Shown here: piece after piece, positions 1 through 12,296 of the stretch
How the letters are laid out: each line of letters starts with the position of its first letter
Position numbering within the stretch: the first letter of the stretch is position 1
Assembly (NCBI GenBank): GCA_014904845.1
Contig: MU119248.1
Location: 124,001-188,000 of the forward strand
Direction: 5' to 3'
DNA from: Acephala macrosclerotiorum
Taxonomy: Eukaryota; Ascomycota; Leotiomycetes; Helotiales; Mollisiaceae
Length of the DNA stretch: 64,000 nucleotides
Translations under genes and position numbers: made by a program
Notes under the pieces: model-generated
Database searches by the model: none
Seen by the model: only the letters and a program-made list of their open reading frames with translations
What the model was told of the DNA's origin: nothing

Positions 1-3000
1 CGAAGTAGACTTTGACTCGAAGGTGAAGCGATCGGTCAAGCTGAGATCGAAGAGGCTCAAAAATTGAACGTCCTCAGCATGAACCTTAGTGTTGATATTT
101 TCTGTCGTATATGTTGTGAAGAACATATGCTCGTTCGTGTTCGCCATTGAATGGCCTCGCGTGACGAGGTACCTTCTGAGGTCTTTTCGCAGAGGCACGT
201 CCTTGCTCTGCTTGACGCGGTAGAACTCAGGTGTGTCGGTCAACGATTGCACCCACCACGACTACGAAGTCAGAATTGCTACCATATTCTGAATGGAGAT
301 GCACTTACAGGGTGATACACACGAGGAGGCTTGCAAGTTAGCCAATCGAACGCTTTGATTGACAAATTTGCTCCCATGTCCTCCTGCGCCAACAATTGGC
401 GCAGCTGCATCAATTGATCTCGACTCGACTCAATTTGATGCTGCTTCATCTGCAACAGTATGTCACGGATCGATTCGTTAGGAGAGGGGTCTTCAGCCGG
501 GCCTGTTGGGCTCGTTTCGACGGGTGTGGTCAAGAGGTCATGAATCGAATCATTCAAGTGCTCTGCAGCTGCCTCGGACATCGCGGATTTCATCTTTCCT
601 GTGAATGCGTGTCAGCTATTGATTTTTTGGGACTCAACAAAGTTCGTTGGATAGAAAAATATTGGTAAGTGACCTTCGTTTCTCAAATCAATGAGAGTGG
701 CACAAATCACACTGCATGATTCCTGGTCCCACCATGTTCCAATCATGTTGCGGTCAGCATGGTCCCAAGAGGTCATGAATGAGTAATCAGACATCATGAA
801 TTCGAACAATCTCTCCCTGGCAGATTTGATATTGGCATCGTCTGCGATCCTGAGGAAGCTTTGATGGTTGGTGGCTAGGAGCTCCCAGGGACAATTAGAT
901 GTCTTTCTGGAATTCTTCCACGAAGCCGGACCAGGGTTGAATCTCGTCGTGCGTTTTCTGTCTGCTAGCCGTCGTCTTGTTTGCAGCGCTCGTGAAGTTG
1001 CCAGGCTAGCGGTAAACTGTGTTGGAATGGCATTCAAGCCCAGCTCTTCTCCCAGTAATATGACTCGATCAAGTTCCTCGTGCTCAATTGAATAATTCTC
1101 AATTTGGCTTGTCTTCAAGCGAGACACATATTTCTCAAACCTTTGCTGCGTTTTGAGAACTTCATGAGAGTCAAGCCCAGATGCAGTGAACCCATCCATG
1201 GCTTCGCCATCAGACCTGGGGCCAAACCGCTCATTGCACAGAAGATAGAAGCAACACAAATGAAACCACTGGAGCACATCATTCTTCGGTGTCGGCTCTT
1301 TGTCGCGTGAAGCACGCTTCTGAACTACCTCAAATGCTCGAAGTAATTTGGGAAGAAGTGTCTGTGACTTGAAAGCGTTGTCGATCGCTTGTGGACAGTG
1401 CTTAACGACATACCAAACGGCAAGTGTTGCATAGCATGCTTGATAATATGACTGGTCATGGTTCATCCATACTCTGTTTTCCTCGCACCGCTTCAGCCTC
1501 TCGGATGGGTGAGTCTCCATATCAACAGGAGGCTTTTGACTTCCAAGGGCAAGAAGCAGTTTGCTAGGCTTCATGTCAGTATTTATCAGCCAGGTCAAAC
1601 TAGAGCGTATGAGGTCGCGAAGTTTGTCCAGATACGCTGTCCGCATGGCGTCGAGCGACTGAAACCTCTCTAACAAATCTGGCTCGAAATATCGCGTCGC
1701 GATAAAATTATAGACCTTTACTAGAAGTCTGATCTGAAAACTATGACCGGTCAGTGCATTGTTGCAGCGGGAGTATCTGGTCCATCTTACAAGGCGGTCT
1801 GAACATCAACATGCTGCGAATTGACGATGTTGTGGATGAGTGCGGTTTCAAGGACCTCGCGCTGGTGTTCTGCGTCTTGCTGCCCTACAGATTTAACATA
1901 GAATGGGATAGCCGCGACGGAGATGATCTGTTCCACGCATCGTCCAATCACACAGACCTCCACAGCTTCGTAAGCCTCATAATTAGTAGAGCATAGCGCG
2001 GTCCAGAGACGGTCTGTCATATTGAGAGAATCATTTGAAATTCCAAGGTGATCTTCGATTCCGGAGAAATGGCCAGCTATGGCTTCCTCATGTTTGTCAT
2101 CTTCATGCTTCAATGCATATGTTGAAACGATAAAGACTGGCTCATTGTCTGAAAGCTCGATTTTATGGAAGGATGACAAATCGATTTCGGTCCCATTAAC
2201 TTCTTCCACGTCTAAATGAGTGGCAGAAGGTGCCAGGTCCTGAGGAACGCCATTGATGAACAGCCGCATCTCAAAACGTTTCTGGTACCTCGCACTCAGA
2301 CAAGTCAACTTGTTGTCGCCGTGGTGGTCCGAGGTTGAAGTGAAATTGTCTTCATTCGGAGGCCCGCCGTTCGAACAGGGACATCCAAATTGGATGGTTC
2401 CTCCCGCTCTCAAAGTGATTGTATGCTTTTGAGCATCAACCGAGTCGTAATCGCTGAGTGAGCTTCCATGACCCCACTAAAATCGGAGGATCTGGAAGAC
2501 GGTCCCAGAACGGACAAATGAGATCTGCTCGAGGGTACCGCCACTTCCATCCCTGATGTCGATTTTTTTCTTGAGTTCGTATTGAGAGTAAGGCCACTTC
2601 AGATTGATCCAGCCTTGAACTCGTCGTTCTCCCAGCTCCAAGTCAGTATTGTGCTCTGCTGGTTGGAGTCGTGTTCCGAGGGTCCCTTTGTTTCCATTGT
2701 CATCTCGCCTCTGAGCTCTGGCCAAGATCGCGTCTGGCGTGTTAGGGAATTGCCCTCTCACGAAGACGAGGCCGCAAGTCCCATCCGGAGCCGTCAACTG
2801 CAGTAACTCGTGCCAGTCCGTCAGGGATGCGGTGTAGCCGTCGGCCCCAAAGTCACTTGACTTCGCGGGACATGACACCTCACTCGTCGTGAAGCATTGG
2901 GCTGTGAATTTCGACGTCAGACTGGATGATCATGGGACACTGGGACTTCAGCCTCACTTACACTTATGAAGATCCGCCAACCAGTCCAGCTCTCTCAATG

Positions 3001-3025
3001 CGCGTTCAGCCATGTCTGAGTCCAT
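1..3025 (-). pseudogene. Large conserved fungal protein, unknown function; in-frame TAG; continues past left edge
   Basis: I do not recognise a named domain. Reading the minus strand from an ATG at 3025, four splice junctions join clean coding blocks: introns at 2902-2961 (GTAAGT donor, CACAG acceptor), 1734-1790 (GTAAGA, TTTCAG), a weaker candidate at about 602-676, and 262-308 (GTAAGT, CGTAG). The N-terminal block contains the segments LTAPDGTCGLVFVRGQFPN and RLQPAEHNTDLELGERRVQGW, which look strongly constrained. The frame is broken once, by TAG at 2477-2479, between ...VFQILRF and WGHGSS..., with coding-like sequence continuing in the same frame on both sides. No intron of length divisible by three with good sites removes it. 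CAG to TAG would be a single C-to-T change. The gene runs off position 1, so neither its length nor its C-terminus is known. It is either a recent pseudogene or an assembly error. Confidence 0.6.
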
Positions 3026-3790
3026 CTTTCTCCAGGCATTTTAGTGACTGATTCGACGTTAGAGCTGCCGATTCCGTCTGTTCCAACTGCAAGAGGTGAT
3101 GCGAAGCCTCATCGTCGGTGTCTGAACTGGATGACGAGGAGATCTTAAATGAGATGGCGGTCGTATGCTAGCCAAATGAACGATCGAGGCTGCGGGCCGT
3201 CAGCTCATCATCTTGGGGGTTTCCAGGCTGTGATAGGCTATGGTGCTGCAGGTCTGACTGCGCCACCACGAATGGTGGACGATGGGCACATCCTCGTGCG
3301 CCTCCATCTGCGAGGCTCCCATCACGATGACAATCATCGTCAATCGGTTGCTTTTGAGGAATTAGAGAGATGAGAAATCATTGCTAAATGTAGTAAAGAG
3401 CTGTCGTCGATGCCTTAGGGGGAGGCTCGAGATGATAATAGATGTTGGTCAAGATGGAGGAATGGGAACGAGAGAAAGACGAAGCCTGGAGGGAGAAAGC
3501 TTGGCCGCTGCACAGCCGGGGCGGCAGGCCACATCCCTGCCATAAAATGGCCACAAGTACTTCGAATATAGATCGAAATATCAGAGAGAAGGCAGCAGAT
3601 GTTTTTACAGATTAAGGCTCGATACCCTTGAGAAATTTAGCATCTCCCAAGTGAAGAAGCTGTCTTCGTGGGAAATTGAAACTCAGGGAGGAAATAGGAC
3701 TAGGTGCATCGTGGCGCTTCAGGGTGTTGCCGGGTGTGAGGGCCTGGTGTTGAGTGATAGGCCCTGAAGCGTGCTGGACCAGCATAACCT
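3026..3790. other. Upstream spacer, no gene seen
   Basis: This is the presumed 5' flank of the minus-strand gene ending at 3025. No open frame with splice-consistent coding sequence, tRNA or repeat was recognised. The spacer ends at the target site of the MITE starting at 3794. Confidence 0.4.
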
Positions 3791-3793
3791 TAA

Positions 3794-4076
3794 CGAGCCT
3801 GGGATCATAAGTCTGTGCTTTTCAGGCTGTTCTCAGGCTACTTTTTCGCGAAGAACTTCAAAGTCTACGCCGTTACTTAAAAAGTATAAAATAACTACAA
3901 ATTAAAATCTTTTAAGACCGTAGTTTATTGTTTAACAAAAGCTAAAGCATCTTTTTACCAATTAATTAAGTATCTTTATATTTTGATTCAAAAGTCGATA
4001 TTCGGTTTCAGCGTTTATTTGTTAGCGAGAAGCCCTGAAAAGCCCTGAAAAGCACAGACTTATGATCCCAGGCTCG
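3794..4076. mobile_element. MITE, 283 bp, PIF/Harbinger-like (copy 1)
   Basis: The ends form an inverted repeat of more than 30 bp, starting CGAGCCTGGGATCATAAGTC and ending with its reverse complement. The element is flanked by a 3-bp direct repeat TAA (3791-3793 and 4077-4079). A second copy of the same family lies at 30505-30777, flanked by TTA. A TWA target-site duplication is the known hallmark of PIF/Harbinger elements. There is no coding capacity. This copy carries a tandem 10-bp duplication (AAGCCCTGAA) just inside the right end, which accounts for its extra length relative to copy 2. Confidence 0.85.
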
Positions 4077-4096
4077 TAAATGTTAGCGATAAGAAG

Positions 4097-4233
4097 TATA
4101 GTGTCAGAATGTCTGTCAAGCACGTGATTTTTGGCGCTAGTTCCGGGGGTTAAAACTCTGGTCCCGAGCTTTTGTGAAATGCAACTGATTCTGATCTAAT
4201 CTACTCTACCCTAAAGTGCTATTCTGACATATA
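4097..4233. mobile_element. Small TIR element, about 135 bp
   Basis: TATAGTGTCAGAAT at 4097-4110 is matched by the inverted ATTCTGACATATA at 4221-4233 (one mismatch and an end difference). The arrangement allows a TA target duplication, as for Tc1/mariner-type MITEs. It lies 20 bp from the right end of the PIF-like MITE. The inverted repeats are short, so chance or a hairpin regulatory element is not excluded. Confidence 0.4.
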
Positions 4234-4326
4234 GTACGATAAGCGATGTGCACCCTCAAACTAATGCAAACTCATACACTACAAGAACTCGCCTTCCCAA
4301 TTGCATCTTCGAACCTTCCTAAACCA

Positions 4327-6130
4327 TCACAACCCCACTCTCTCCTCCACATGCGCAATCGCCCTCTTCTCATCCCCCATATCCTCATGATGAATTTGTT
4401 TCTCCACCGCCTGATCCGCCAATTCCTTATCCTCAAACAAGAACGCCAATTCCTCAAGCGTTCTTCCACTTGTCTCCGGATACATGAAATATATGAATGA
4501 AAATTCAAAGGCGATACAACCACAGTAGATGGCGAGGAATTTCCAGTCGAGATGTTCGAGTGCGATGGGATTCACGTTGTTGGAGAAGAATCCACTGATC
4601 TTGCCGAAGATTTGCTCGATTCCTATGCCACGGGTACGTTGGGAGTAGGAGAATAGCTCGATTAGGTAGGCTGAGGTATGTTAGTTGACGTCTGGAGCAA
4701 AGCGGCAAAGGGTACGTACCGTAAGTGAGAGCGTCGTTTCCAATATTGTAGCGAGGCGCAATACGCGAGGTAGAAGAAAAGAGCTGCTGCACCAGCCGCC
4801 TTATTGGTAGTCTTATGATTTTTCGCTTCCCGCAACTTCTCGAACAAGATAGTCATCGAGATGAAAACCAAGAGCATAGTAGCCGAAGACAACACGAACA
4901 TGAATCGCCTCTTAAGCCTAGCGACGACGAATGCCGTAATTCCAGCGGTGATGAGACTCCAACAAGCGTTTGCGAGGTTGATTCTCGTCTAGCGTATGTA
5001 GTGGTGTATCCCATCATGATATAGAAGAGGTTTTGGCCGTAGCACAATAAAGTGTTTCCAGACATTTGCGTGAATAGACCAAGGAAGCAAGCGATGAGGA
5101 CACGACGGCGCCTCTCAGAAGTTGTCCATCTTGATCTTGATGGTGGATTGGATTTGTACCATCTCGGCTTTGACAAGGACCGAGTCAGCATCGCCTTCAG
5201 CGTGGTACTTGACTAGAATGGCGAAGGCGTCCTCGCTTCTGTCTCTGCTGATGAGCCATCTGGGGCTCTCGGGCAGCATACCAGAGGAAGTGGTTAGTGA
5301 AAGCTTCGTCCCAAGTGGGGCAAGAGGACTTACAAGATGAAGACGATCTGGAGAAGTGAGGGGCACATCTGCAAAAGAGATGGGATCCGTCAGCTCCAAT
5401 TGCTCTTGAGATCAGTTGTGCCGAGACTTATCGCCACTGCTGTGATTGACCAATGAAGTAGGATGCATTGAAGAGAGACGTCAAGGTAGGACGATCCTTT
5501 GGATGGCCAAGCTCTCCAATCAAGGAAGATCCCGAAATGATACAGAAGACAATACCGAAGCCAAGTAGCATCCTAGAGAAAATATACATGCCAACTGCAA
5601 GATCGTCAGCGAGATATTTTGAGCTTGAGGTATGGTTCCTACTCATGATCTTGAGCAAAACCTTGTATCAAGGCCCCGATAACCATCATTATCGAGCCCA
5701 TCATAACAGACCAACGCCATCCGAAGCGTTGATTGAACCAGGGGGCGAGAGGCACGCCGATGATGGAGCCGAGTTGGCAGCATGACGAGACAAATCCCAG
5801 CAATCCTGCGGGCAGCGTGGGCTTCCCTTTGTCGTCCTTGGTACCATCACTGAGGTCTGTGAAGTGTTAGGAGTCTGCAATGATACAAGAGATGGGAGCA
5901 ACATACATACGTTCCACGGAGGGGAGAACTGCAGAGTTCCAATAAGAGTCGTGTCGAAACCGGATGTCATATCCACTCCCATGCAGCACAAGAACGGGCA
6001 GACATACATACGTCGAAGATTCGGCTTCTTCCACCATTTCACATGATCCTCCTCGACAATGCGAGTAACGATCGGATCGGAAAGCCCTTCACGGACCACC
6101 CTGTCCCAATTGATCCGCAAAAATTCAAAA
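4327..6130 (-). pseudogene. MFS sugar transporter, decayed
   Basis: The translated blocks belong to the sugar porter family (Sugar_tr, MFS): an N-terminal block with DMTSGFDTTLIG, a block with LPAGLLGFVSS, then GELGHPKDRPTLTSLFNASY, the signature PESPRWLISRDR, SGNTLL, INLANACWSLITAG, YNIGNDALTY, and the C-terminal signature PETSGRTLEELAFLFEDKEL. Such proteins import hexoses, disaccharides or similar sugars at the plasma membrane by proton symport. Introns are clear near 5840-5890 and 4674-4718. Three frame breaks fall inside conserved blocks: between the PESPRWL region and RRRVLIACFLG near 5115-5125 (with loss of the usual linker), at about 4980 before INLANACWS, and at about 4750 before YNIGND. 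None is a plausible intron, so this is most likely a dead transporter. The 5' exon upstream of 6130 could not be fixed. Confidence 0.75.
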
Positions 6131-7716
6131 AGGTTCGTGAAGTAGTAGAAAAAGTCTCAAAACGACTTCCCTTCACGATAATCGTCGACTTCGATGAAGA
6201 AGATGCAAAGAAGGCAAGAAGCATAGATAACAGCTCCATCTTGTGCGTCACCAGCCGCACTCTTGTAATCAGCCTGAAGTTCTCGCAATCTACCACCTTG
6301 GTGTTGAAGCGAGGACATGGGCCAAGAATCCCAGAACAGCCATACGAGCCAACGTTGGGCCGGGTCGATCACTGATCCAGACGGCTGGGAAACGGGGAAA
6401 TGGGGAAACGCTTTTTGGGGACATTGATCCAATTACTTTGGTCTTTATCACGAAGGCGAACCCTCATGACAGCGCCCATTTGAGACATCGCCGACAGTAT
6501 CAATCGTGTCGTGAAAGATGTTACAAGCGGCACAAAAGAAGGTTGTATGGAGCGAATTGGAGAGAAAGAAAAGTTTGGCCGAGGATGAGTGAGCATGCGG
6601 CAGGGACACAGAAGCGGTGCGGGATTCCCTGGGTGGCGGCTTTGCCAAGCACCAGAAATATATCCAAAGGACCAACACGGTTAGAATCCCGGGGTATATG
6701 GACTTATGGTTAAATACCATGTCCAACAAGAAGAAACAAGCAATGTAGAGGGGAGCTCAAGAAAGTTGATTCATGGTTTCCATTTCAGATAATAGAAACG
6801 TTTCTCAATTATGAGCCCGTTACTGCTTTCCAACGTAGTGTAATTAGTGTTTTCGGGATTCCCCCTGACCTAAGTCTTCGCTTAGCAGAGGCCAAAACAC
6901 AAGAACTTCAAGCTACGAGTAGTCCTCTTCTTCTCTCTCAACTTTGTTCGTTTTCCTCGAAAGAATCTACTGTCTCCCATCGCCCTTCATTCAAGCAGAC
7001 CAGCGTCATCAACCAGTAGAGATCATCCGTTCTGAACAGTATCCTTCATGTGACTCTCATCACGTGTCAGGCTGTGTCAAAAGTTGCGGTTGATCTTCAT
7101 GACATGAGGGGATGTTGGTCTTTCACAAATGCGTCACTCAGCTGAGCCTCAAAGGTGGCATTCAAAGCCGATTCGTATCGTGCCAATCACTTCCAAATTT
7201 CTGCCGCCCATGGGCTCTATAAATAGAGATATAAACGCCCAAAAGCAGCCACCTTCCAGCCATTCCAGCCTTCTCATTTTACAATGCTCTTTGAGGACCA
7301 AATTTCTAAGCGCTATATGGTTCTGATGATGCTTCATCGCGATTCTAATTCAAACGCTGGGTTTCGGCCCTTGCGCTTTCTTCCTGAGAAGTATAAGGTT
7401 CCATTGGAAGTTGCACGCCTAGGTCTTACGGCTGCGCCATGTGGCTGACACTGCCTTCCTTCCTTCCATTTTGGTCGTTATATCACGGCATGGCGTTAGG
7501 CGTTCAACAGTTGAAACAAAATTTTGTCAAAGTTAGAAACGGAATCCGGGTCTTTCCCGCCCCAATTCCCTTACCACGCCATAGCAAGGAGCCGTACGAG
7601 GCTCTCTGCAGCCTCGCAAAAGATGGGAGTAATACTAATGAAACGGGCCTGGGAGAACATCGATCTATTTTCCTTATTTCTCTGTAATTTCCTCTCTACG
7701 CTAGAACGGTACAACG
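6131..7716. other. Intergenic region upstream of the CFEM gene
   Basis: Nothing convincing was found except the TATA-led short frame listed separately at 7218-7448. The part adjoining 6131-6430 may hold the lost first exon of the sugar-transporter remnant. Confidence 0.3.
7218..7448 (+). other. TATA box with a 54-codon frame downstream
   Basis: A consensus TATAAATAG at 7218-7226 lies 58-66 bp before an ATG at 7284. The ATG opens a 54-codon frame ending in TGA at 7446-7448, with one basic N-terminal half and no recognised domain. The spacing is right for a core promoter, but fungal genes often lack TATA boxes and the frame is short. It could be a small gene, an upstream leader of the CFEM gene, or chance. 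Confidence 0.2.
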
Positions 7717-10352
7717 ATGATTCAGAAAGTTTTCCGCTTTATCCTGTGGCTCACCGTCGCTCCTTTCGGCCATGAAACAGCATCCCAACGGAACAAATAC
7801 CCATCTTGCTCTCAGACATGTGTACTAAACGCATTGCAAGGCAGCGGTTGCCAATCCTCAGGTTTCGAGTGTTTATGCGCCAACCACAGGCTCTTGGGAC
7901 AAATATCTGCATGCGCTCTACCCTTTTGCTCCGAAGCAGACCTCAATCAGACCTATTCTCTACTAGAAGAAGACTGTAATACCACGAATGAGAGCATTAA
8001 AGTCGATTTATGTACTTTCAAATATCTCGGCGAAGAGGTACTCTTGGTCAACGAACACGACTTGATTTGGCCACATATCTTAGATGCCCGAGCTGTTTCT
8101 GCAACTACTACAACAACATCAACTTCTACAACTTCCCAACTACCGATAACATCAACGAAGACAACTTCACCAACTCCAGCGAGCACGAGCTCATCGAATA
8201 CCCCAAAGTCGGAGGCATCAAGCACTTCAAATGTCCCCACGACCACGAGTTCCGTTGCCTCCTCATCGGTGTCCTCGACTACCACAAGCCCGACTTTGAC
8301 GACCTTCACCTCAACATCATCACCACCGTTAAAAAGCGACTCAACAGCCGACCCTCCTTCAACTTCAAAATCTACCACATCTTCTTCACAGACCTCATCA
8401 ACGACCAGTCTCTCAGTCCTGACCTTGAGCACCCCAACAACAGCAACGCCCGATGCCACATTCACGCCAGCCGCGACAAGCTTCCCACTCCCTGCAATCA
8501 CACCTTGTACTGATCCGAGATGGCAATTGAGTCCTGAAAACTGGCAATCTCTGAATGTCGACTTGCAATTGCAGCAGACAAAGTCCCAGTGGGGCCCAGG
8601 TGTTGGCAGCTTTCTCGACTTCATTGCTAACTTCACAGGGGTCCAAGGCCTGCAGTGCGGAATTGGCACAGTTTCGACTTGCACTCTACCATCTTGTCTA
8701 CGTAGGTTCTAATCTTTGCTGACCTCGATGCAATTCTCTGACTTGGTGCTTAGAACTGCAACAATCCGGTGCTGAACCGTGGCAGTATCTGGTAGCTGTC
8801 GCTGTAGTACAAATGAATACTCTCATCAATGTCCTTCACGTAAGTCTCTCCCTTTGTCTCACCAGTGCCCCTCAGAACTAACGGATATTCAGGATGGAAT
8901 ATCAGCTGGGAAGGAAGATCTAGCTCTGGTGATCATAGCGATGGCGAACGACTTCTTCGAATGGAAGAACCCTCAGACGACCGCGAATAAAGCACTTCCT
9001 TGGATTGCGGCAATGCTTACCGCCGTCCTGTCATTCGTTCCTCTACTGTTTCCTGTAGAAAGTGTCCTCGCGCCCATCGCTGGAGGCGCGGGCCAAGCAG
9101 CTGCGGCATTCGCAGCTGGGGGATTACAGACGTTTGCAGCAACTGCAAACCCTGAGTCAGTACCAGACCCTCCAACACTCAACTTCCGTGCTGACTGAAC
9201 TTCACAGAACCTTTCTCTTGAGCAACATGGAGACTCTGGGCCTTTTTGTAAAAGATATTTCGACCAACGCTACGTCTGCACTGGAGACATGGTCCGAGAC
9301 CTTGTTTGATGGAGAGCAAGATGCGAGTGGCAAGATTATCATGTATGTGTTTGCTCTCGTCAAGTTTAGCCCGTCGTTAATAAATGAGATAGAGATTATA
9401 TGGCAGGTGGACGTTTCGCTTTCGTCTATGATATCGAGGTCTCTGTTGTAGAGACATACTTTTTCCAGAGTGTCGTCTCGGACGTCGTCAATGATCAGCT
9501 TGTGTAAGTACATGATTCATGCCCACGATCCTCAGAAAGGCATTTCCATTACAAATCGTTTCCGATAATGGATTTTTTTTGGGCTTTCAAGTCTGATATG
9601 CAAGGGTTTATAGAGGTATGCTGACAACAGAGCTAGGTCCAACACTTCTAGCAGCAAGACATTCGTGATGTGTGCCGACGGGAATGCACCATGCACCCAG
9701 GAGTCCTTCTTTTCTGAAAACGGAAAGTCATGCTGTCTATACAGGTAATTACAGCCCGCTCAAGCTCTTATCCGCCGACACTGACTCGGAACTGTACAGA
9801 TTCGCTGATAACAATACCTACATTGAGCCTCCTGAAGTGAGCGCTTTGAAGAGTTCGAAATATGACTACATCAACTCATCAGTTCGTCGTTCTCAAATCA
9901 AGATGCACAGATGAAGTCGAGCTGACGTGGAGTAGAGTGTTGTTGCATCAAGTCTCAGATCCTACCTATTACAAGGCCTCGACTACAATCAAAGTGACAC
10001 AAACGCATTCGTCAACTCTTCACTCTCCTCTGACCTCCGCGACCAGTCTTTCATCCAAGGACCGAGTGCTGCCGGTATCTGGGCAATACCAGTCTGCGAC
10101 GTTGGCAACCATACCGACTGGGTAGCAGATTATTCTGACCTGATGATGCCATGTTGCTGTGGACCTTCTTGCTCGGAGACGACTGAGTTCTTCCACAAGG
10201 CGCACCTAGCGGGGAATAGTAAAATTAACAGCTTGTGTGCCAGTCAGTACAAGCCTTTTGCTGCAGTCAGCAGTGGGCGGACTCTCGAAGCTCCTGGTCT
10301 TGGAATCATCGTTGCTTGTTTGGGTTTGGGAGCTGTTAGATGGTTATGGTAG
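7717..10352 (+). CDS. CFEM-domain secreted protein with long conserved extension
   Basis: The N-terminus is a signal peptide followed by an eight-cysteine CFEM domain (PSCSQTCV..., ECLCAN..., C-x4-C-S-x2-D...). CFEM domains are found on secreted or cell-surface fungal proteins, some of which bind haem or act at host contact. A Ser/Thr-rich, probably O-glycosylated linker of about 130 residues follows, then a second Cys-containing block ending TCTLPSCL. Introns at 8702-8753, 8839-8892 and 9156-9207 have good sites and preserve frame, giving a helical block (LALVIIAMANDFFEW, PWIAAMLTAVLSFVPLLFP). Later exons include CADGNAPCTQESFF and WAIPVCDVGNHTDWVADYSD, and the protein ends in a hydrophobic tail that could be a membrane or GPI signal. 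Junctions near 9340-9410 and 9870-9970 do not resolve cleanly: two stop codons fall in the best frame near 9914-9940, so the 3' half may be damaged. Confidence 0.65.
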
Positions 10353-12296
10353 ACCTTGAGCATGAGTCATGACTACGATTTATGTTAAGAGTTTATCGGT
10401 TATACCCAGGACTTGGAATGATGTGCTATCACGGTATGAACTAATATAGATCAGGAGTTTAGATATAGAGTACATATGATTACCTGCACTTCCAGAAATT
10501 CTTTCTCGGATGGTCCTTGAATCGTTGGCACTTGCTTCATAGACTACAGTTCGAAATTGACGAGTAGGAAAAGGGGGTGAGCTCCGTGCCAGATTATACG
10601 GGGGTTCTCCAACCTGAAACAGCTAGATATTTATGGCTCTAAACACGAGGCATTTACATTTCTATCGCTTCTTCTATTACTTGATCCCAGAACCCCATAC
10701 CGAAAAGCACTAACTTTTTTTGCATCCTGTCGTTCTGTCCAACATATTTTGCGCTGACATCTTTTTCAACTACAACTTACCCCTTTCATGGTCACTAAAA
10801 GATGAGGTTTTGTTCTTGGAGCTGCGAGGTTCTCGAGGCTTATTCTAGCTTATGCGGCACTTTGTATGAACAGGTTAGTCCGAATCCATTCCAACTCATT
10901 TCTCTTAATTCAACGCGAGTACTCATCCTACAGCAAGTTCAGCTTCCTATGGGGCTACTCTAAGGCCGGTCATTCTATTTCTTAGATGAGTAATACATCT
11001 TGTCTTTGCGCTTGTTCGTGTTGTTCAAAGAACAAGGATGAGGCCAAGAGGCATCCACCAAAGATTTTATAACGACTGACATTTTGATTAATCGAACACA
11101 GCACAAATCGTGATTCACGAAACGAGCAGGTTATTCATCTCGGTAAAGTTGTGGCCTCAATGTAGAAAAACAGCTGCAGTGAGCCGAGTCTAAGAGATAA
11201 TGAAGTCAGGTGTCACAGTATTAGAAATTGGTCGATTATTGCCAAATAGTTGTGATTCAATGATGTCATGCACGCTTTATGAACCCCAAGCTCAGGGGCA
11301 ACGTGGTTCTCACTCTGCCTCTTTTTTCTTTATTTTTATTTTTTTATTTTTTTTAAGAGGAACTATACCACTCAAACGAGGACATCTGCTCCTCTAGGAA
11401 TCCGAATCTAGTCGCTAGATATGAACATTGAGTATTTGTTGCCCAAAAGACAACAGCTTTTGCATCGTTGATGATGGCAACGAGGGCCGACACCGCAAAT
11501 CACACCCCTGTAGCACTCTGACTCTGCCATGAAGTTGTTGTCATTGAAGCACTAGGTACTTCATTTAGTATAACATCGTAGAATGGAAAATATAAGTATG
11601 GGATTAGCAGCATACTTTGCAACATCTCCAGTATGAAGTGTACAAATCAGAAATGCGTTGTGGATTTGCTTCTAAATTTGTCTGGGGTAGTGCGTCCGAG
11701 TTTATCGGCATGATGGTTTGCTGAACCCCCTGTGGCGAAGGGTTCAACGGCTTTTCCGAGGACCTATGCGTGATCACTTTTGCAGATCTTCGAGCGTTCG
11801 GTTTGGAAGAAGTTCCATGGTTATGAAGCTCTCAAACTTCGAAAATATCTGTGTATGTTCTTGATGCATATAGTAAGGAAATAAGAGGGCACAAATTCCT
11901 TGTCAGAGTATGCGGGAGGCAATACAGTTAATCGCTTACTAAACGCATATGTAATTGAGGAAATTGAAGGAAAATTTGGGGTTGGACATCATAGTATCTA
12001 CGATCAACGGGCAGCGTACGGTCATTTTGGTTCAATAATTCCATGCAAGTCTATGGTCCACTATCCTAGGAAGAAAACTCCACCTCATCCATCTTCCAGA
12101 CTAATAGAAGTACCAGCCTCTCCCTCATACCAAAGTCCCAAGCCGTCAATATCTTCTCGAGTACTTGCCACCCACTAGCTTGCATCCTTTGCAGCACTTA
12201 TGGTAACATCGGCGGCCTCCGATCGGGATGAAATCTCGAGTGTATTCAACATCTACCATCTTATTCGGATAATCAACCCCACACTTTAACGACGAA
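10353..12296. other. Long gene-poor spacer
   Basis: No frame here combines a good start, length and splice sites. Only a T-rich run around 11320-11355 stands out. Confidence 0.35.

Noticed and set aside
2477..2479. Programmed stop-codon readthrough at the TAG
   Set aside because: The following bases (TGG) do not match the known fungal readthrough context with CTA, so a mutation is simpler.
7953..8684. 243-codon minus frame opposite the CFEM gene
   Set aside because: Its Val/Asp/Glu-rich repeats are the antisense of the Ser/Thr linker on the coding strand.
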